Position numbers and translations under genes: made by a program
Notes under the pieces: generated by a model
The model's database searches: none
Told to the model about the DNA's origin: nothing
Seen by the model: only the letters and a program-made list of their open reading frames with translations
In this document: positions 25,598 through 34,832 of the stretch, piece after piece
Position numbering within the stretch: position 1 is the stretch's first letter
How the letters are laid out: every line of letters starts with the position of its first letter
Origin: CAWCDJ01 sp963796675
GTDB taxonomy: Bacteria; Acidobacteriota; Terriglobia; Bryobacterales; Bryobacteraceae
DNA: 64,000 nucleotides
Reading direction: 5' to 3'
NCBI GenBank assembly: GCA_963796675.1
Contig: CAWCMS010000005.1
Span: 62,001 to 126,000, forward strand

Positions 25598-28500
25598 ATG
25601 ATCCGCAAGGTCGTTGACTTCGCTCTGAACAACCGTCTCCTGGTATTGTCAGCAGCCCTATTGGTAACGCTGTGGGGCGTCGTCTCCTTCCGGAACCTGC
25701 CCGTCGAGGCCTATCCGGACGTCGCCAACAACTATGTCGAGATCATTACGCAGTGGCCGGGCCGCGCCGCCGAAGAGGTGGAGCAGCAGGTCACCATCCC
25801 GCTCGAAACCACCATGAACGGGATTCCCCACCTGGCCCACCTGCGTTCGATTTCGATGTTCGGCCTCTCCGACGTCATCCTGATTTTCGACGAACAGTCC
25901 GACAACAACTGGAACCGGCAGAAAGTCACCGAACGGCTCTCGGATGCGGACCTGCCCGAGGGCCTCGAGTCCGAAATCGGCGCCGACTTCAGCCCGGTCG
26001 GCGAGATCTATTTCTACACTCTGGAGAGCACCAACCCGCGCTACGACCTGATGGCGCTCAAAACCCTGGACGACTGGATAATCCACAAGAACCTGCTCTC
26101 GGTGCCGAACATCGTCGATGCCGACGGGCTGGGCGGCGACACGATGGAATATCAGGTGCGCATCGATCCCGACAAACTCGTGGATTACGGCCTCAACCTG
26201 AGCCAGGTGGAAGACCAACTGACCAGTAACAACAACAACGCGGGCGGCAGCTTCGTCAAACTCGGTCTTCAGCAGGTGAACGTGCGCGTCATCGGACTGG
26301 TGCGCAACGTAGACGACATTCGCAATACGGTCATCAAAACTCAGAACGGCACGCCCGTGCGGATCAGCGACATCGCCACCGTCGAGCAGGGGGCGAAAAT
26401 CCGTCTGGGCCGCGTCGGACGTGCGGTCCGGCGCTCGGACGGCAAGATCATCGACGACGCGGACACTCTTTTTAGCAGCGCCTTCTTACGCAAGGGCGCG
26501 AACGCCGGCGCTACTCTGGACCTGCTCCACGCGAAAGTGGACGAGTTGAACAAGTTCATTCTGCCCAAGGGTGTGAAAATCGTTCCCTTCCTCGATCGCA
26601 GCAACCTCATCCACTACACCACCCACACCGTGTTGCGAAATCTCACTGAGGGCTTCGTCCTGGTGTCAGTGATCCTGATCATCTTTTTAGGCAACGCCCG
26701 CAGCGCGCTGATCGTGGCCCTGACGATTCCGTTCTCGCTCCTCTTTGCCTCGATCCTGCTCGATCTGCGGAACATACCCGCCAATCTACTCTCGCTTGGA
26801 GCTCTCGATTTCGGAATGATGGTGGATGGCGCGGTGGTGATGGTCGAGAACATACTGCGTCACATCGGGCGGGAGGACGGCGAGGCTCTATCGGTCCCCG
26901 ACCGCATCCGTTCGGCCGCGCATGAGGTACAGAGACCCGTCTTCTACGCCATCACCATCATCATCACCGCGTACCTGCCGATCTTCACACTCCAGCAAGT
27001 GGAAGGACGAATCTTTCGCCCGATGGCATGGACCGTGGCCTTCGCGCTGCTGGGCGCTCTACTGTTCTCCATCCTGGTGGTACCCGTGCTGGCGAGTCTC
27101 GTATTTAGCCGGGGCGCGCGCGATTGGGAAAACCCGGTGCTCCGCCGGATCACCGCCGGCTACCGGCGTGGATTGACCTGGAGCGTCCGGCACCGTTGGG
27201 CGATGGTCGCGGTGGCTGCGGGAGCGGTATGCACCAGCGCCTACCTGCTGACCAGCGGCGTCATCGGCTCCGAGTTCCTGCCGCATCTGGACGAAGGCTC
27301 CATCTGGGCCTTCGGCACCGCTGCCCCCAGCATCGGGCCTGACGAAGGCAGCGACATCATGAACCGCGCACGCATCACCTTCGCCTCATTCCCGGAGGTC
27401 CGCCAGGTGATTTCGCGCGTCGGCCGCCCGGACGACGGCAAGGACCCCGCCGGCTTCGACAGCACCGAATACTTTGTCGATCTGAAACCGAAGGAACAGT
27501 GGCGGCCGGTCTTCCAGGAAGACAAGGACCGGCTGATCGCTGCCATGAACCGGCAATTGGAGAAGATCCCGGGCGTACTCTGGCACTTCACCCAGCCGAT
27601 CGCCGACGAAATGGAAGAGGCGCAAACCGGCGTCAAAGGCGAACTCGCCGTCAAGATCTACGGAGACGATCTGAAAGTGCTGGAAGACAAGGGCCAGCAA
27701 GTGGTCCGAGTCATGCGCCCGATTACCGGAATCGAAGACCTGGGCATGATCCGCGTGACCGGGCAGCCAAACCTCAATCTCACCGTGAACCGCGACGCGG
27801 CCGCGCGCTACCAGATCAACGTGGCCGACGTGCAGGACGCCATACAGACCGCGGTCGGCGGCAACGCCCTTACCCAGGTTCTGCAGGGCGAACAGCGCTA
27901 CGATCTGGTCCTCCGCTACCTTCCGCGCTATCGCGACACCAGCGATGCCATCTCAAAGATCCGGCTACTCGCCCCCTCGGGTGAACGCGTTTCCATTGCC
28001 CAACTTTGCAATGTCGAGGTCGCCGATGGAGCATCGATGCTTTATCGTGAGGCCAACTCGCGCTACGTGGCCGTGAAGTACAGCGTCCGCGGCCGCGATC
28101 TCGGCGGAGCCGTGGAAGAGGCGATGCGCAAGGTCACCCGCCAGGTGAAGCTGCCGGAAGGATATCGCTACGAATGGGCCGGAGAGTATGAAAGCCAGAA
28201 GCGCGCCGAAGCACGCCTGATGATCATCATTCCGATGACCGTGTTCCTGATCTTTCTGATTATTTACGCCGCCTTCGGATCGGCCAAGTGGGCCTGTCTT
28301 CACCTGGTGAATGTGGCGGTGGCGCGTGTGGGAGGATTGCTGGCGCTGTACCTGACGGCAACCAATTTCAGCGTATCGTCCGGGGTGGGATTTCTGGCGC
28401 TGTTCGGCGCCTCGGTTCAGACCGGCGTAATCATGGTGGAATACATCAACCAGTTACGCGCTCGCGGCCTCCCGGTTGAGGAGGCCGCGATCGAAGGAGC

Positions 28501-28720
28501 TTCCCGCCGGCTCAGGCCGATCATGATGACCATGCTGGTCGCCACTTTCGGCATGCTGCCGGCGGCTATGTCTCACGCGATTGGCTCGGACTCGCAAAGG
28601 CCCTTCGCCATCGTGATTGTCGGCGGCCTGATCGTCGATCTGATCATGAGCACGTTCCTGCTGCCGACGTTTTACGTGTGGTGGGCGCGACCGACCGATC
28701 GGCTACCCGCGCCGATGTAA
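25598..28720 (+). CDS. RND efflux pump, heavy-metal (CzcA/CusA-like) type
   Basis: 1040 residues, the usual length, with the 12-helix RND layout. TM4 carries the heavy-metal signature LGALDFGMMVDGAVVMVEN with two Asp and the Glu used for proton relay in CzcA-type pumps. The N terminus (NNRLLVLSAALLVTLWG) and porter motif GIPHLAHLRSISMFG are typical. It is driven by proton motive force and exports metal ions or other substrates from the periplasm. It follows the adaptor by 6 bases and therefore ends the polysaccharide operon. Substrate cannot be deduced. It converges on the DUF4091 gene with only 6 bases between stops. Confidence 0.88.
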   Translation: MIRKVVDFALNNRLLVLSAALLVTLWGVVSFRNLPVEAYPDVANNYVEIITQWPGRAAEEVEQQVTIPLETTMNGIPHLAHLRSISMFGLSDVILIFDEQSDNNWNRQKVTERLSDADLPEGLESEIGADFSPVGEIYFYTLESTNPRYDLMALKTLDDWIIHKNLLSVPNIVDADGLGGDTMEYQVRIDPDKLVDYGLNLSQVEDQLTSNNNNAGGSFVKLGLQQVNVRVIGLVRNVDDIRNTVIKTQNGTPVRISDIATVEQGAKIRLGRVGRAVRRSDGKIIDDADTLFSSAFLRKGANAGATLDLLHAKVDELNKFILPKGVKIVPFLDRSNLIHYTTHTVLRNLTEGFVLVSVILIIFLGNARSALIVALTIPFSLLFASILLDLRNIPANLLSLGALDFGMMVDGAVVMVENILRHIGREDGEALSVPDRIRSAAHEVQRPVFYAITIIITAYLPIFTLQQVEGRIFRPMAWTVAFALLGALLFSILVVPVLASLVFSRGARDWENPVLRRITAGYRRGLTWSVRHRWAMVAVAAGAVCTSAYLLTSGVIGSEFLPHLDEGSIWAFGTAAPSIGPDEGSDIMNRARITFASFPEVRQVISRVGRPDDGKDPAGFDSTEYFVDLKPKEQWRPVFQEDKDRLIAAMNRQLEKIPGVLWHFTQPIADEMEEAQTGVKGELAVKIYGDDLKVLEDKGQQVVRVMRPITGIEDLGMIRVTGQPNLNLTVNRDAAARYQINVADVQDAIQTAVGGNALTQVLQGEQRYDLVLRYLPRYRDTSDAISKIRLLAPSGERVSIAQLCNVEVADGASMLYREANSRYVAVKYSVRGRDLGGAVEEAMRKVTRQVKLPEGYRYEWAGEYESQKRAEARLMIIIPMTVFLIFLIIYAAFGSAKWACLHLVNVAVARVGGLLALYLTATNFSVSSGVGFLALFGASVQTGVIMVEYINQLRARGLPVEEAAIEGASRRLRPIMMTMLVATFGMLPAAMSHAIGSDSQRPFAIVIVGGLIVDLIMSTFLLPTFYVWWARPTDRLPAPM

Positions 28721-28726
28721 CACGCG

Positions 28727-30346
28727 TTAGTGTGCGGCGGGAGCGCTATCGGTGGCGGCGCCTGCCGTATTGCGCGAGTTCATGATCTGGTTGATCGCTT
28801 CGCCGAGTTGCTGCCGGGCGGATTCAACGGCCGCGTGATCGCGGGTCCAGTTGGTCCAGTCCGGAGCCACCGAGCGGGAGATCTTCATGGCCAGGTCTTC
28901 GCGGCCCAGGCTCTTCAGGATCTGCACGTAGTCGTAATCGTCGGCGCCGTCGCGCAGCCACTTCAGCCGCATGGAGGCCACCACGCCCGAAACGCCCACC
29001 TGTTTGCCCGGGTAAACCAGCATACCGTCGCCAGGGTAGTTGCCCGAGCTGAAGGTGCCGGTGTTGTTCACGTTGTTCCAGGGATCATTCTGGAAGCGGT
29101 CCACGCGCCAGTAGAGCAGGCCCGTCAGATTCAGGCTCTGGTTGATGAAGCCCGGCTGAATGCGGAAGTTGATCGGATCGAAATCGATCAGCCATTTCGG
29201 CGAATAGGCATCCTGCACCAGCGTGTTGTAAGACCAGACTTCATCGCCCTTCTTGAGCACGTGGTCGATCTCGCCCTTGTGGCCGTTGTACATCACGGGC
29301 AGAACCACCCAAATATCCACGGCGGAACGGCCGCTGCCGGTGCCGTCATCGTAGAGAGCCGGAGTCGGCGACATCGAGATCAGGTTCTTGATGCCGGCCT
29401 GATGCATGTTGGCGGCCCACTTCTTGATCTGCGGATAGAGACTCGCGCAGTGGCCGATTTCATCGGCGCTGTAGTCATAGAGGTAGAGGCCGGGATGCTG
29501 CGCCGCCAGAGCTTTGAATTGGTCGGCGGACGGTGCGGAGTTCATGTTGCAGCGGCCGACATCGGCGCCGCTGAACGGGCCAGTGTTGGCCACGCCCAGT
29601 CCCAGTTCCTTGAGAGCCGCCTGGTCCGCGGAGCTGGTCGACGCGGGCGAGATGCGGTTCCGCAACAACTCGGCCTGCGCATCGCGTCCGCCCACCTGGA
29701 AGAACAGGAACGAAGACTTCAATGCGGGAGATTCGGGCAGGGCGAAATTCCAGACCGTGACGGAGACGGATCCGGTCGTCGTACCCTGCTTGCTGGTCAC
29801 CGTGTAGGTGCCGGTATAGTCGCCGGCCTTGGCGCCGCGCGGCACCAGCAGATCGACCCAGATCGGCTGATTATTGCCCGCCTTGAGATCGAACGGCACG
29901 GCCGTCAGCTGTGCGCCCGAAAGGGGTTTGCCGGTATTGGGATCGTTAAACGGAATCAGCGCGTCGGCATACCAGCCCGGTCCGAGCGGCTGATTGCTGC
30001 CTTTCCAGTTCGGGCTCGCCTTATCGACGTGGACGTACTTTTCGCGATAGAGAGTGAAGGCGGATTTCGAGATCTGTGCACCGTTGGGACCCTGCAGGTC
30101 CGACATGGCGACGTTGACGTCGCTCAATCCTTCCGAGGAGCCACTGGCTACGATCTGGAACGATTCGGCCTCGCCACGAGCGGCGGAGATCTTGACGTCC
30201 TTGCTGGCGCCGGGAGCATCGTTCATGCCCACGCGGTCCAGACTGCGTGCGGTGAAAACAACGGGGTTAGCCAGGGCCGGCCAGGCTGCCAGGCTGGAAA
30301 TCAGGAGTGCCGGAAATAACAACTTTCCGGAAGTATGAATTTTCAC
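28727..30346 (-). CDS. Exported DUF4091 protein (glycoside-hydrolase-like)
   Basis: 539 residues with a clear signal peptide (LLFPALLISSLAAWPALA). The N-terminal beta-sandwich region (SLDRVGMNDAPGASKDVKISAARGE) leads to a TIM-barrel-like part with DYSADEIGHC, a possible catalytic acid segment, and the family tail GLLYWRVDRFQNDPW and GDGMLVYPGKQVGVSG, then RLKWLRDGADDYDYVQIL, all typical of DUF4091. Such proteins act extracytoplasmically on polysaccharide; the specific reaction is unestablished. Divergent from none: the downstream-strand neighbour is the RND pump, upstream is the phosphatase gene. Confidence 0.82.
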   Translation of the reverse strand: MKIHTSGKLLFPALLISSLAAWPALANPVVFTARSLDRVGMNDAPGASKDVKISAARGEAESFQIVASGSSEGLSDVNVAMSDLQGPNGAQISKSAFTLYREKYVHVDKASPNWKGSNQPLGPGWYADALIPFNDPNTGKPLSGAQLTAVPFDLKAGNNQPIWVDLLVPRGAKAGDYTGTYTVTSKQGTTTGSVSVTVWNFALPESPALKSSFLFFQVGGRDAQAELLRNRISPASTSSADQAALKELGLGVANTGPFSGADVGRCNMNSAPSADQFKALAAQHPGLYLYDYSADEIGHCASLYPQIKKWAANMHQAGIKNLISMSPTPALYDDGTGSGRSAVDIWVVLPVMYNGHKGEIDHVLKKGDEVWSYNTLVQDAYSPKWLIDFDPINFRIQPGFINQSLNLTGLLYWRVDRFQNDPWNNVNNTGTFSSGNYPGDGMLVYPGKQVGVSGVVASMRLKWLRDGADDYDYVQILKSLGREDLAMKISRSVAPDWTNWTRDHAAVESARQQLGEAINQIMNSRNTAGAATDSAPAAH

Positions 30347-30415
30347 AAATTACCTCTTAGATGAAAATTGGGGACTAGGGGTGAACGCACTGTGAACCGG
30401 GTTAAAACCGGAGCG

Positions 30416-30982
30416 TCAGTTTTGCGTTGCGGGGACGGCCAGCGCTGGCGCCATCGCGACGGCGTGAGCGTTCGGCTGGAATGATTTGATGTAGTTCTTG
30501 AGGCCGACCTGAGTCCAGGACATGCCCAGAGATTTGGCTTCGGCCAGTGCCTGATGGTTATTCCACTTGTCGTGGGACATCCGGTAGCAGGCGATGATGG
30601 TTCCGGTTCGGTCTTTACCGCGCCGGCAATGTACAAAGACGGGGTCGGGAGAATTCAGCAGAAGGTCCAATGCCTGCGCGACCTTCTCATCGCTCGGAGC
30701 GACGACGCCCTTCATCGGCACGTTCACGTATTTCATACCGGCTGCTTCGACCGCCTTGGCTTCTTCGGAAGTCGAGTGCTCGCCCGGTTCCCGCAGGTCA
30801 ATTACGGTCTTGACTCCGAGTCTTGCCAGACTCGGCCAACCGGCCGCCTCGGGTTGTGCGCCCCGATACACTTTGTCGTTTACTTTGTGGAGATTCGGAA
30901 GTCCTGCACCATCCGGGCCGCCGCACCAGGCAGGAAGCGTGAGGGCCAGGGCGATGAGGGACAATCCGCCCAAAAATTTCAT
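30416..30982 (-). CDS. Exported tyrosine/dual-specificity phosphatase-like protein
   Basis: About 188 residues from the ATG at 30982, which begins a good signal sequence (MKFLGGLSLIALALTLPA); an upstream ATG at 31012 would add ten charged residues in front of it. The catalytic loop HCRRGKDRTG is the CX5R signature of protein tyrosine phosphatases, and the upstream Asp (VIDLREPGE) fits the dual-specificity/DSP-like subclass. It is periplasmic or lipid-facing, so the substrate may be a phosphorylated lipid or glycan rather than a protein. A promoter-like element lies just upstream (31049-31074). It is followed by the DUF4091 gene in the same direction. Confidence 0.82.
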   Translation of the reverse strand: MKFLGGLSLIALALTLPAWCGGPDGAGLPNLHKVNDKVYRGAQPEAAGWPSLARLGVKTVIDLREPGEHSTSEEAKAVEAAGMKYVNVPMKGVVAPSDEKVAQALDLLLNSPDPVFVHCRRGKDRTGTIIACYRMSHDKWNNHQALAEAKSLGMSWTQVGLKNYIKSFQPNAHAVAMAPALAVPATQN

Positions 30983-31015
30983 TGCATTGATTTTAAAACG
31001 GAATACTTGCATTTA

Positions 31016-31083
31016 GTTCGTTTAGGAACAGATCCTGCTTTACTGATGGACGGATCACAATTCCGAACGGTTCCTAAACGAAC
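31016..31083. promoter_or_regulatory. Perfect 14-bp inverted repeat in a divergent gap
   Basis: GTTCGTTTAGGAAC at 31016-31029 and its exact reverse complement at 31070-31083 lie 40 bases apart, between the phosphatase gene (minus strand) and the kinase-like gene (plus strand). The arms contain the GGAAC core used as -35 by many ECF sigma factors. It could be an operator, paired promoter elements, or a transcript stem. Confidence 0.5.
31049..31074 (-). promoter_or_regulatory. ECF-sigma-like promoter ahead of the phosphatase gene
   Basis: On the minus strand GGAAC (31074-31070) is followed after 17 bases by CGTC (31052-31049), the consensus layout of many ECF promoters. Transcription would start near 31042, about 30-60 bases before the phosphatase start. 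An ECF sigma gene lies at 40573-41142. The match is short, so chance is possible. Confidence 0.35.
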
Positions 31084-31159
31084 ATTCACGCATGCCGTCG
31101 AGGGGTGAAATACGGATCCCGCGCAGGAGAATCCACTATCAGTTTCAGTGGAGTAACCC

Positions 31160-32125
31160 TTGCGTCGATTGGTAATAGCAGCCTGCGCAGCCGTGCTCAG
31201 CGCGGCCATGTATGCCGGGGATCGCGATGGGCCGCCCGTGCTCTGGCGAGACCCGGCCGATCTCGCCACGAGAAACCTCTACTTTGGCGCCGGTGGCACG
31301 GCAGACCAGCCCCACGGACCTTTCACCTTTCAACAGGAAAGCTTCTACGGCTCGAATCCGAAATTCGAAGTGACGGACCCGTCGGGAGTGGTCTGGACAG
31401 TGAAGATGGGTGATGAGGCCCGGCCCGATACTGCCGCCTCCCGATTCCTGTGGGCCGTAGGATACTTCGCCGCCGAAGACTACTTCGTGCCCGAGCTCCA
31501 CGTGGACGGCATGAGGCGACTACGCCGCGGCGGGAATCTCGTGTCGCCCGACGGCGTGGTACGCGACGTCCGCCTCAAGCGGCACAACCCCGGTGAGAAG
31601 AAACTGGGCCCATGGGAGTGGCGGCGCAATCCGTTCGCCGGGACCCGGGAATGGTACGGCTTGAGGGTTCTCATGGCGATCATGAATAACTGGGACCTCA
31701 AGAACAGCAACAATTCGATATATCAGGTGCACGGCAGTTCGCCGGAGCAGCGGTACATGGTGACGGACCTGGGCGCGAGTTTCGGAGGAACGGGTTTCAC
31801 CGGCTTCTCGAAAGGGAACCTTAACGACTATCAGCACTCCAATTGGATGGGCCAACATTCCGGTGATTCGGTGGACTTCAACGTGCCCTCCGTGCCTTCC
31901 GCACCGGTCATCTTCAACGTGCCGGAATTCTCGCACCGCATGTCGCTGCGCTGGCTTGGCCACGGCATTCCGATCGAGCATGTGCGGTGGATGGCGAATT
32001 TGCTGGGTCGTCTCTCATCCGCTCAGATACGCGACGCCTTCCGCTCCGCGGGCTACTCGCCGAAGGACGTTGAGGGCTATACGGAGGCGCTCCAGCAGCG
32101 CGTCGCTCGTCTGAAGGGGCTCTAA
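31160..32125 (+). CDS. Exported protein with kinase-like (PKL-fold) motifs
   Basis: 321 residues with a signal peptide (IAACAAVLSAAMYAG). I do not recognise a named family. The sequence pattern resembles atypical kinases of the HipA/Fam20 kind: a Lys in VWTVKMGDE (about residue 82), a helix TAASRFLWAVGYFA, then IMNNWDLKNSNN (Asp about 179, Asn about 184, like the catalytic DxxxxN loop) and YMVTDLGASFG (Asp about 203, like DFG). A TTG start is used at 31160 with GGAG about 7 bases upstream. The protein would act in the periplasm, unusual for a kinase; a catalytically dead relative is also possible. The stop overlaps the convergent gene (CTAA at 32122). Confidence 0.75.
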   Translation: MRRLVIAACAAVLSAAMYAGDRDGPPVLWRDPADLATRNLYFGAGGTADQPHGPFTFQQESFYGSNPKFEVTDPSGVVWTVKMGDEARPDTAASRFLWAVGYFAAEDYFVPELHVDGMRRLRRGGNLVSPDGVVRDVRLKRHNPGEKKLGPWEWRRNPFAGTREWYGLRVLMAIMNNWDLKNSNNSIYQVHGSSPEQRYMVTDLGASFGGTGFTGFSKGNLNDYQHSNWMGQHSGDSVDFNVPSVPSAPVIFNVPEFSHRMSLRWLGHGIPIEHVRWMANLLGRLSSAQIRDAFRSAGYSPKDVEGYTEALQQRVARLKGL

Positions 32126-32505
32126 CTCAAATAGTCCCCGGAGACGATGCTCGCGCGGCCTTCGGCGTTCCCGCGATAGAGGTAGGCCCATGCCTTGACG
32201 ACGCGCCCGTCATCCAGTTCCACGTCAACCTGCCGCCGCTCGAATTCGTCTCCTTCGTACTCATCGAGAGTCGGCAATACGGACGGGGTGTCGATCAGGC
32301 AGACTTCGCCTTTGACCCACGCTTCCTCATCCGCCGCGGGAATCATACCGGGATAGCCGTCGAGTTGAAATAAGACGCCGCGGCTGCGTCCGTATCCTTC
32401 GAACGAGGACCTCTCGGCGAGAAATCGTGACCACCGAGTCGCTGCACCGCGCCGCAGCGTTCCATAGACAAACAGGTAAAGCAGCGGCTGCCCGGCCTGA
32501 CTCAT
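32122..32505 (-). CDS. Gamma-glutamylcyclotransferase-like (AIG2/GGCT) protein
   Basis: 127 residues beginning YLFVYGTLRRG, the family substrate-binding motif, with later YPGMIPAADEE, VKGEVCLID and LDEYEGDEFERR (conserved Glu in DEYEG). The fold acts on gamma-glutamyl peptides in known members, forming 5-oxoproline. It starts at an ATG overlapping the TGA of the upstream hydrolase gene (ATGA at 32502-32505), so the two are coupled, which is unexpected for this pairing. Confidence 0.85.
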   Translation of the reverse strand: MSQAGQPLLYLFVYGTLRRGAATRWSRFLAERSSFEGYGRSRGVLFQLDGYPGMIPAADEEAWVKGEVCLIDTPSVLPTLDEYEGDEFERRQVDVELDDGRVVKAWAYLYRGNAEGRASIVSGDYLS

Positions 32506-34832
32506 GACTTCTTCAGCAGCCACACCTCGGCCAGCCGCGACTGGTTGCGCCAGTTGAGCTTTTCTTCGTGCTGCGGACGGTCCCACGTCAGCACCAGCCG
32601 GCGGCCTGCGAGATATTTCGGATCCACCGGAAACTCTTTGAACTCGCCCATCTGCTTGCCGTCGACCGTGGGCGTCACCCGTTCGCCGTTGATCTTCAGC
32701 AGCGCCTGGCCGAATCCGGAGGAACGCACCACGTAGCGGCCGTGCTCGCTCAGGCCTTCGTACACCATGGCGGCGGGCCACATCGTGACCTGCCAGGAAA
32801 GCCGCGCGCGGCTCTTGCCCTGGTCCCACCACCAGAAGGTCGGGGTGGGATGCCTGGGCGAATCGGGATCGGCCGGATCGACGCCGGTGCGGACCACGTG
32901 CGGCGACCGCGCAATGTTGCCCACCACGTCGTAGTAGCTGCCCGGCCCAGGCTCTTCCCACGCGGCCAGTTCGACCAGGCGCCGCCGCCGTTCCTCTTCA
33001 CTTGCCATCGCCCTGACCTTGGCGAACTCGTCTTCGAGCCACCAGCGATTGTTGAGCGGATAGTCGACGAAATCGAGCACGGCGCCACGCTCCTCGCCAA
33101 TCGCGAAATACTTCGGGACGCTCGTCTGCAGGCCGATGGAGTGGAACAGTTGCCCGCACAGCGCGGTAATCCGCGACCGCAGCTCGGGACTCTCGGGCTC
33201 GCTTACCGCTCGATTCAGGATGCGCATGGCGGCGGCCATCGCCCCCGCGGAGTCGCGAGTTTGAAGCAGCACATGATTCGCCTCGTGCTCGAGCTGGGTC
33301 TCGCGGATCAGCCTGCGCCGCACGTAGGTGTCGTAATAGGCGCGCAGGAGGCACATTTGCCAGCGCCAGTCTCCGGCGAGGCGCGGCGACTCTTGCTCCA
33401 GATCCTGCCAGCTCCGCAGTGTGCCTTCCACGGCTCCGTTGGCCACCAGCGGACCGTGCCAGTTTCGCTCGAGCGCGAAAATCGCATCGGCGGCCTCCGC
33501 ACCGATCGAGGGCTCGAAGTAGACGCGCGCGTAATCCACCAGGATGTCGCGCACTGCCGCGTCCGGATCCCAGGCGAGCGCGCTCCAGACGGCCTTATTC
33601 AAGTCGTCGTGCGCACCGTCGGAATACGAAATGAAGCCGTCGCTGTATGGAGCCCAGCGATTGTGGATCTCCGCATACTCAGCCGGCCGCGGGTTGACCG
33701 CTTCGCGGCCGAGAGTCAGCGCGTAAGCCTGATCCCACTCCGGCACCTGGTACTGGCTGAGCTTGTTGTGCGTGAGGTCCGGATAGAGCCGCAGTTTGTA
33801 CTTCTCGGGGAGCCTGCGACGCGTCTCGGCGATGGGCGGCCCGGAGGGTCCCGCGACCAGCCCGGCGAACCACGCGGGCTGCTCGCGCTCGATGTACTGG
33901 TAGACGAAATCGATCTGCGGCCCCGAGAACCACTGCAGCGAGAGCCAGATGCGTGCCTCCGGATGAAGCGGCAGCATGCGCCGGCTCAGGTCCTCGAGAA
34001 ACGGCAACACCAGTTCAGGCGGATTGTGCCCCGGGTCGCCGCCGGGAAAGAAGATGCCGCTCACCGACGGACTATCGCGGAAGAGCTCTTCGCAGCGCCC
34101 GAGCAACTCCGCGCGAGGTGCGGTTTGCGTCAGGTCGAACTCCGCCGGCAGCCAGAGCCAGTAGTCGAGTCCGTAACGATGGCAGATTTCGCCGATCGCG
34201 CGGTTCATTTCGCGCCGCCCGAATTTCATGACCGGCGTTTTGCGGTCGTCCTGGAACGGAATGCCCTCGATGCTGTTGGCGCCAAAATAAGTGAGTTCGC
34301 GGATGTACTGCTCGAATTGCGCGGCGTCCCAGGCGTCGTACGAATTGGCCTGCGCGCGGTAGCCGAGTTGATGGCCGCGGATCGGGTACACGGGCGCCGT
34401 CGCGATGTCGATCGCCGCCGAGAGCGAGAGCGACCCAGGCCGCCAGTCGAGTTCGCGCAGCAGCCTGCCCACGCCGAAGAGCGCGCCGCGTGCATCGGCC
34501 CCGGCGATCCACACGACGGACGCTCCGCCGCGTGGTTCGGAATAGATCCGGTAGCCCTCGGGTTTCCCGGGGCCCGTGGAAGTAATGGCAATCGCAGCTC
34601 CATGGTCCGGCCACTCGGTCGATTTCCGCAGCGTGATGCCGGTGCGTTTCGCGATTTCCTCAATCAATACGGTAGCGGCAGTCTGCTCCGCCGGTGGAAG
34701 GGTGCCCGGCCGAACCACTACGGTTGCAGCGCTTAAGTCGATGGATGACTCTGGCGCCGATTGCGCCATCGCCGGTAAAAAGGAAAGAGAGCCCGCCGCA
34801 GCGGTAGCCTTCAGGAATTTTCTCCGGTTCAT
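32502..34832 (-). CDS. Tat-exported GH67-like (alpha-glucuronidase family) hydrolase, paralogue A
   Basis: 776 residues with a Tat signal (NRRKFLKATAAAG). An N-terminal GH67N/GH20b-type domain (to about residue 145) leads to a barrel beginning RGHQLGYRAQANSYDAW. FFPGGDPGHNPPELV, THNKLSQYQVPEWD and DGFISYSDGAHDDLNKAVW are shared with the divergent paralogue at 34891. The C-terminal about 150 residues form a beta domain ending LAEVWLLKK. Alpha-glucuronidase activity is inferred only from family resemblance; the classic GH67 catalytic residues were not placed. The start at 34832 lies 58 bases from the paralogue's start. Confidence 0.7.
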   Translation of the reverse strand: MNRRKFLKATAAAGSLSFLPAMAQSAPESSIDLSAATVVVRPGTLPPAEQTAATVLIEEIAKRTGITLRKSTEWPDHGAAIAITSTGPGKPEGYRIYSEPRGGASVVWIAGADARGALFGVGRLLRELDWRPGSLSLSAAIDIATAPVYPIRGHQLGYRAQANSYDAWDAAQFEQYIRELTYFGANSIEGIPFQDDRKTPVMKFGRREMNRAIGEICHRYGLDYWLWLPAEFDLTQTAPRAELLGRCEELFRDSPSVSGIFFPGGDPGHNPPELVLPFLEDLSRRMLPLHPEARIWLSLQWFSGPQIDFVYQYIEREQPAWFAGLVAGPSGPPIAETRRRLPEKYKLRLYPDLTHNKLSQYQVPEWDQAYALTLGREAVNPRPAEYAEIHNRWAPYSDGFISYSDGAHDDLNKAVWSALAWDPDAAVRDILVDYARVYFEPSIGAEAADAIFALERNWHGPLVANGAVEGTLRSWQDLEQESPRLAGDWRWQMCLLRAYYDTYVRRRLIRETQLEHEANHVLLQTRDSAGAMAAAMRILNRAVSEPESPELRSRITALCGQLFHSIGLQTSVPKYFAIGEERGAVLDFVDYPLNNRWWLEDEFAKVRAMASEEERRRRLVELAAWEEPGPGSYYDVVGNIARSPHVVRTGVDPADPDSPRHPTPTFWWWDQGKSRARLSWQVTMWPAAMVYEGLSEHGRYVVRSSGFGQALLKINGERVTPTVDGKQMGEFKEFPVDPKYLAGRRLVLTWDRPQHEEKLNWRNQSRLAEVWLLKKS

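Noticed and set aside
28730..30319. A 529-codon open frame on the plus strand opposite the DUF4091 gene.
   Set aside because: Antisense shadow of a gene with a signal peptide and recognisable domains; no motifs of its own.
32568..34736. A 722-codon open frame antisense to paralogue A.
   Set aside because: Same reason; Arg/His-rich composition and no family match.
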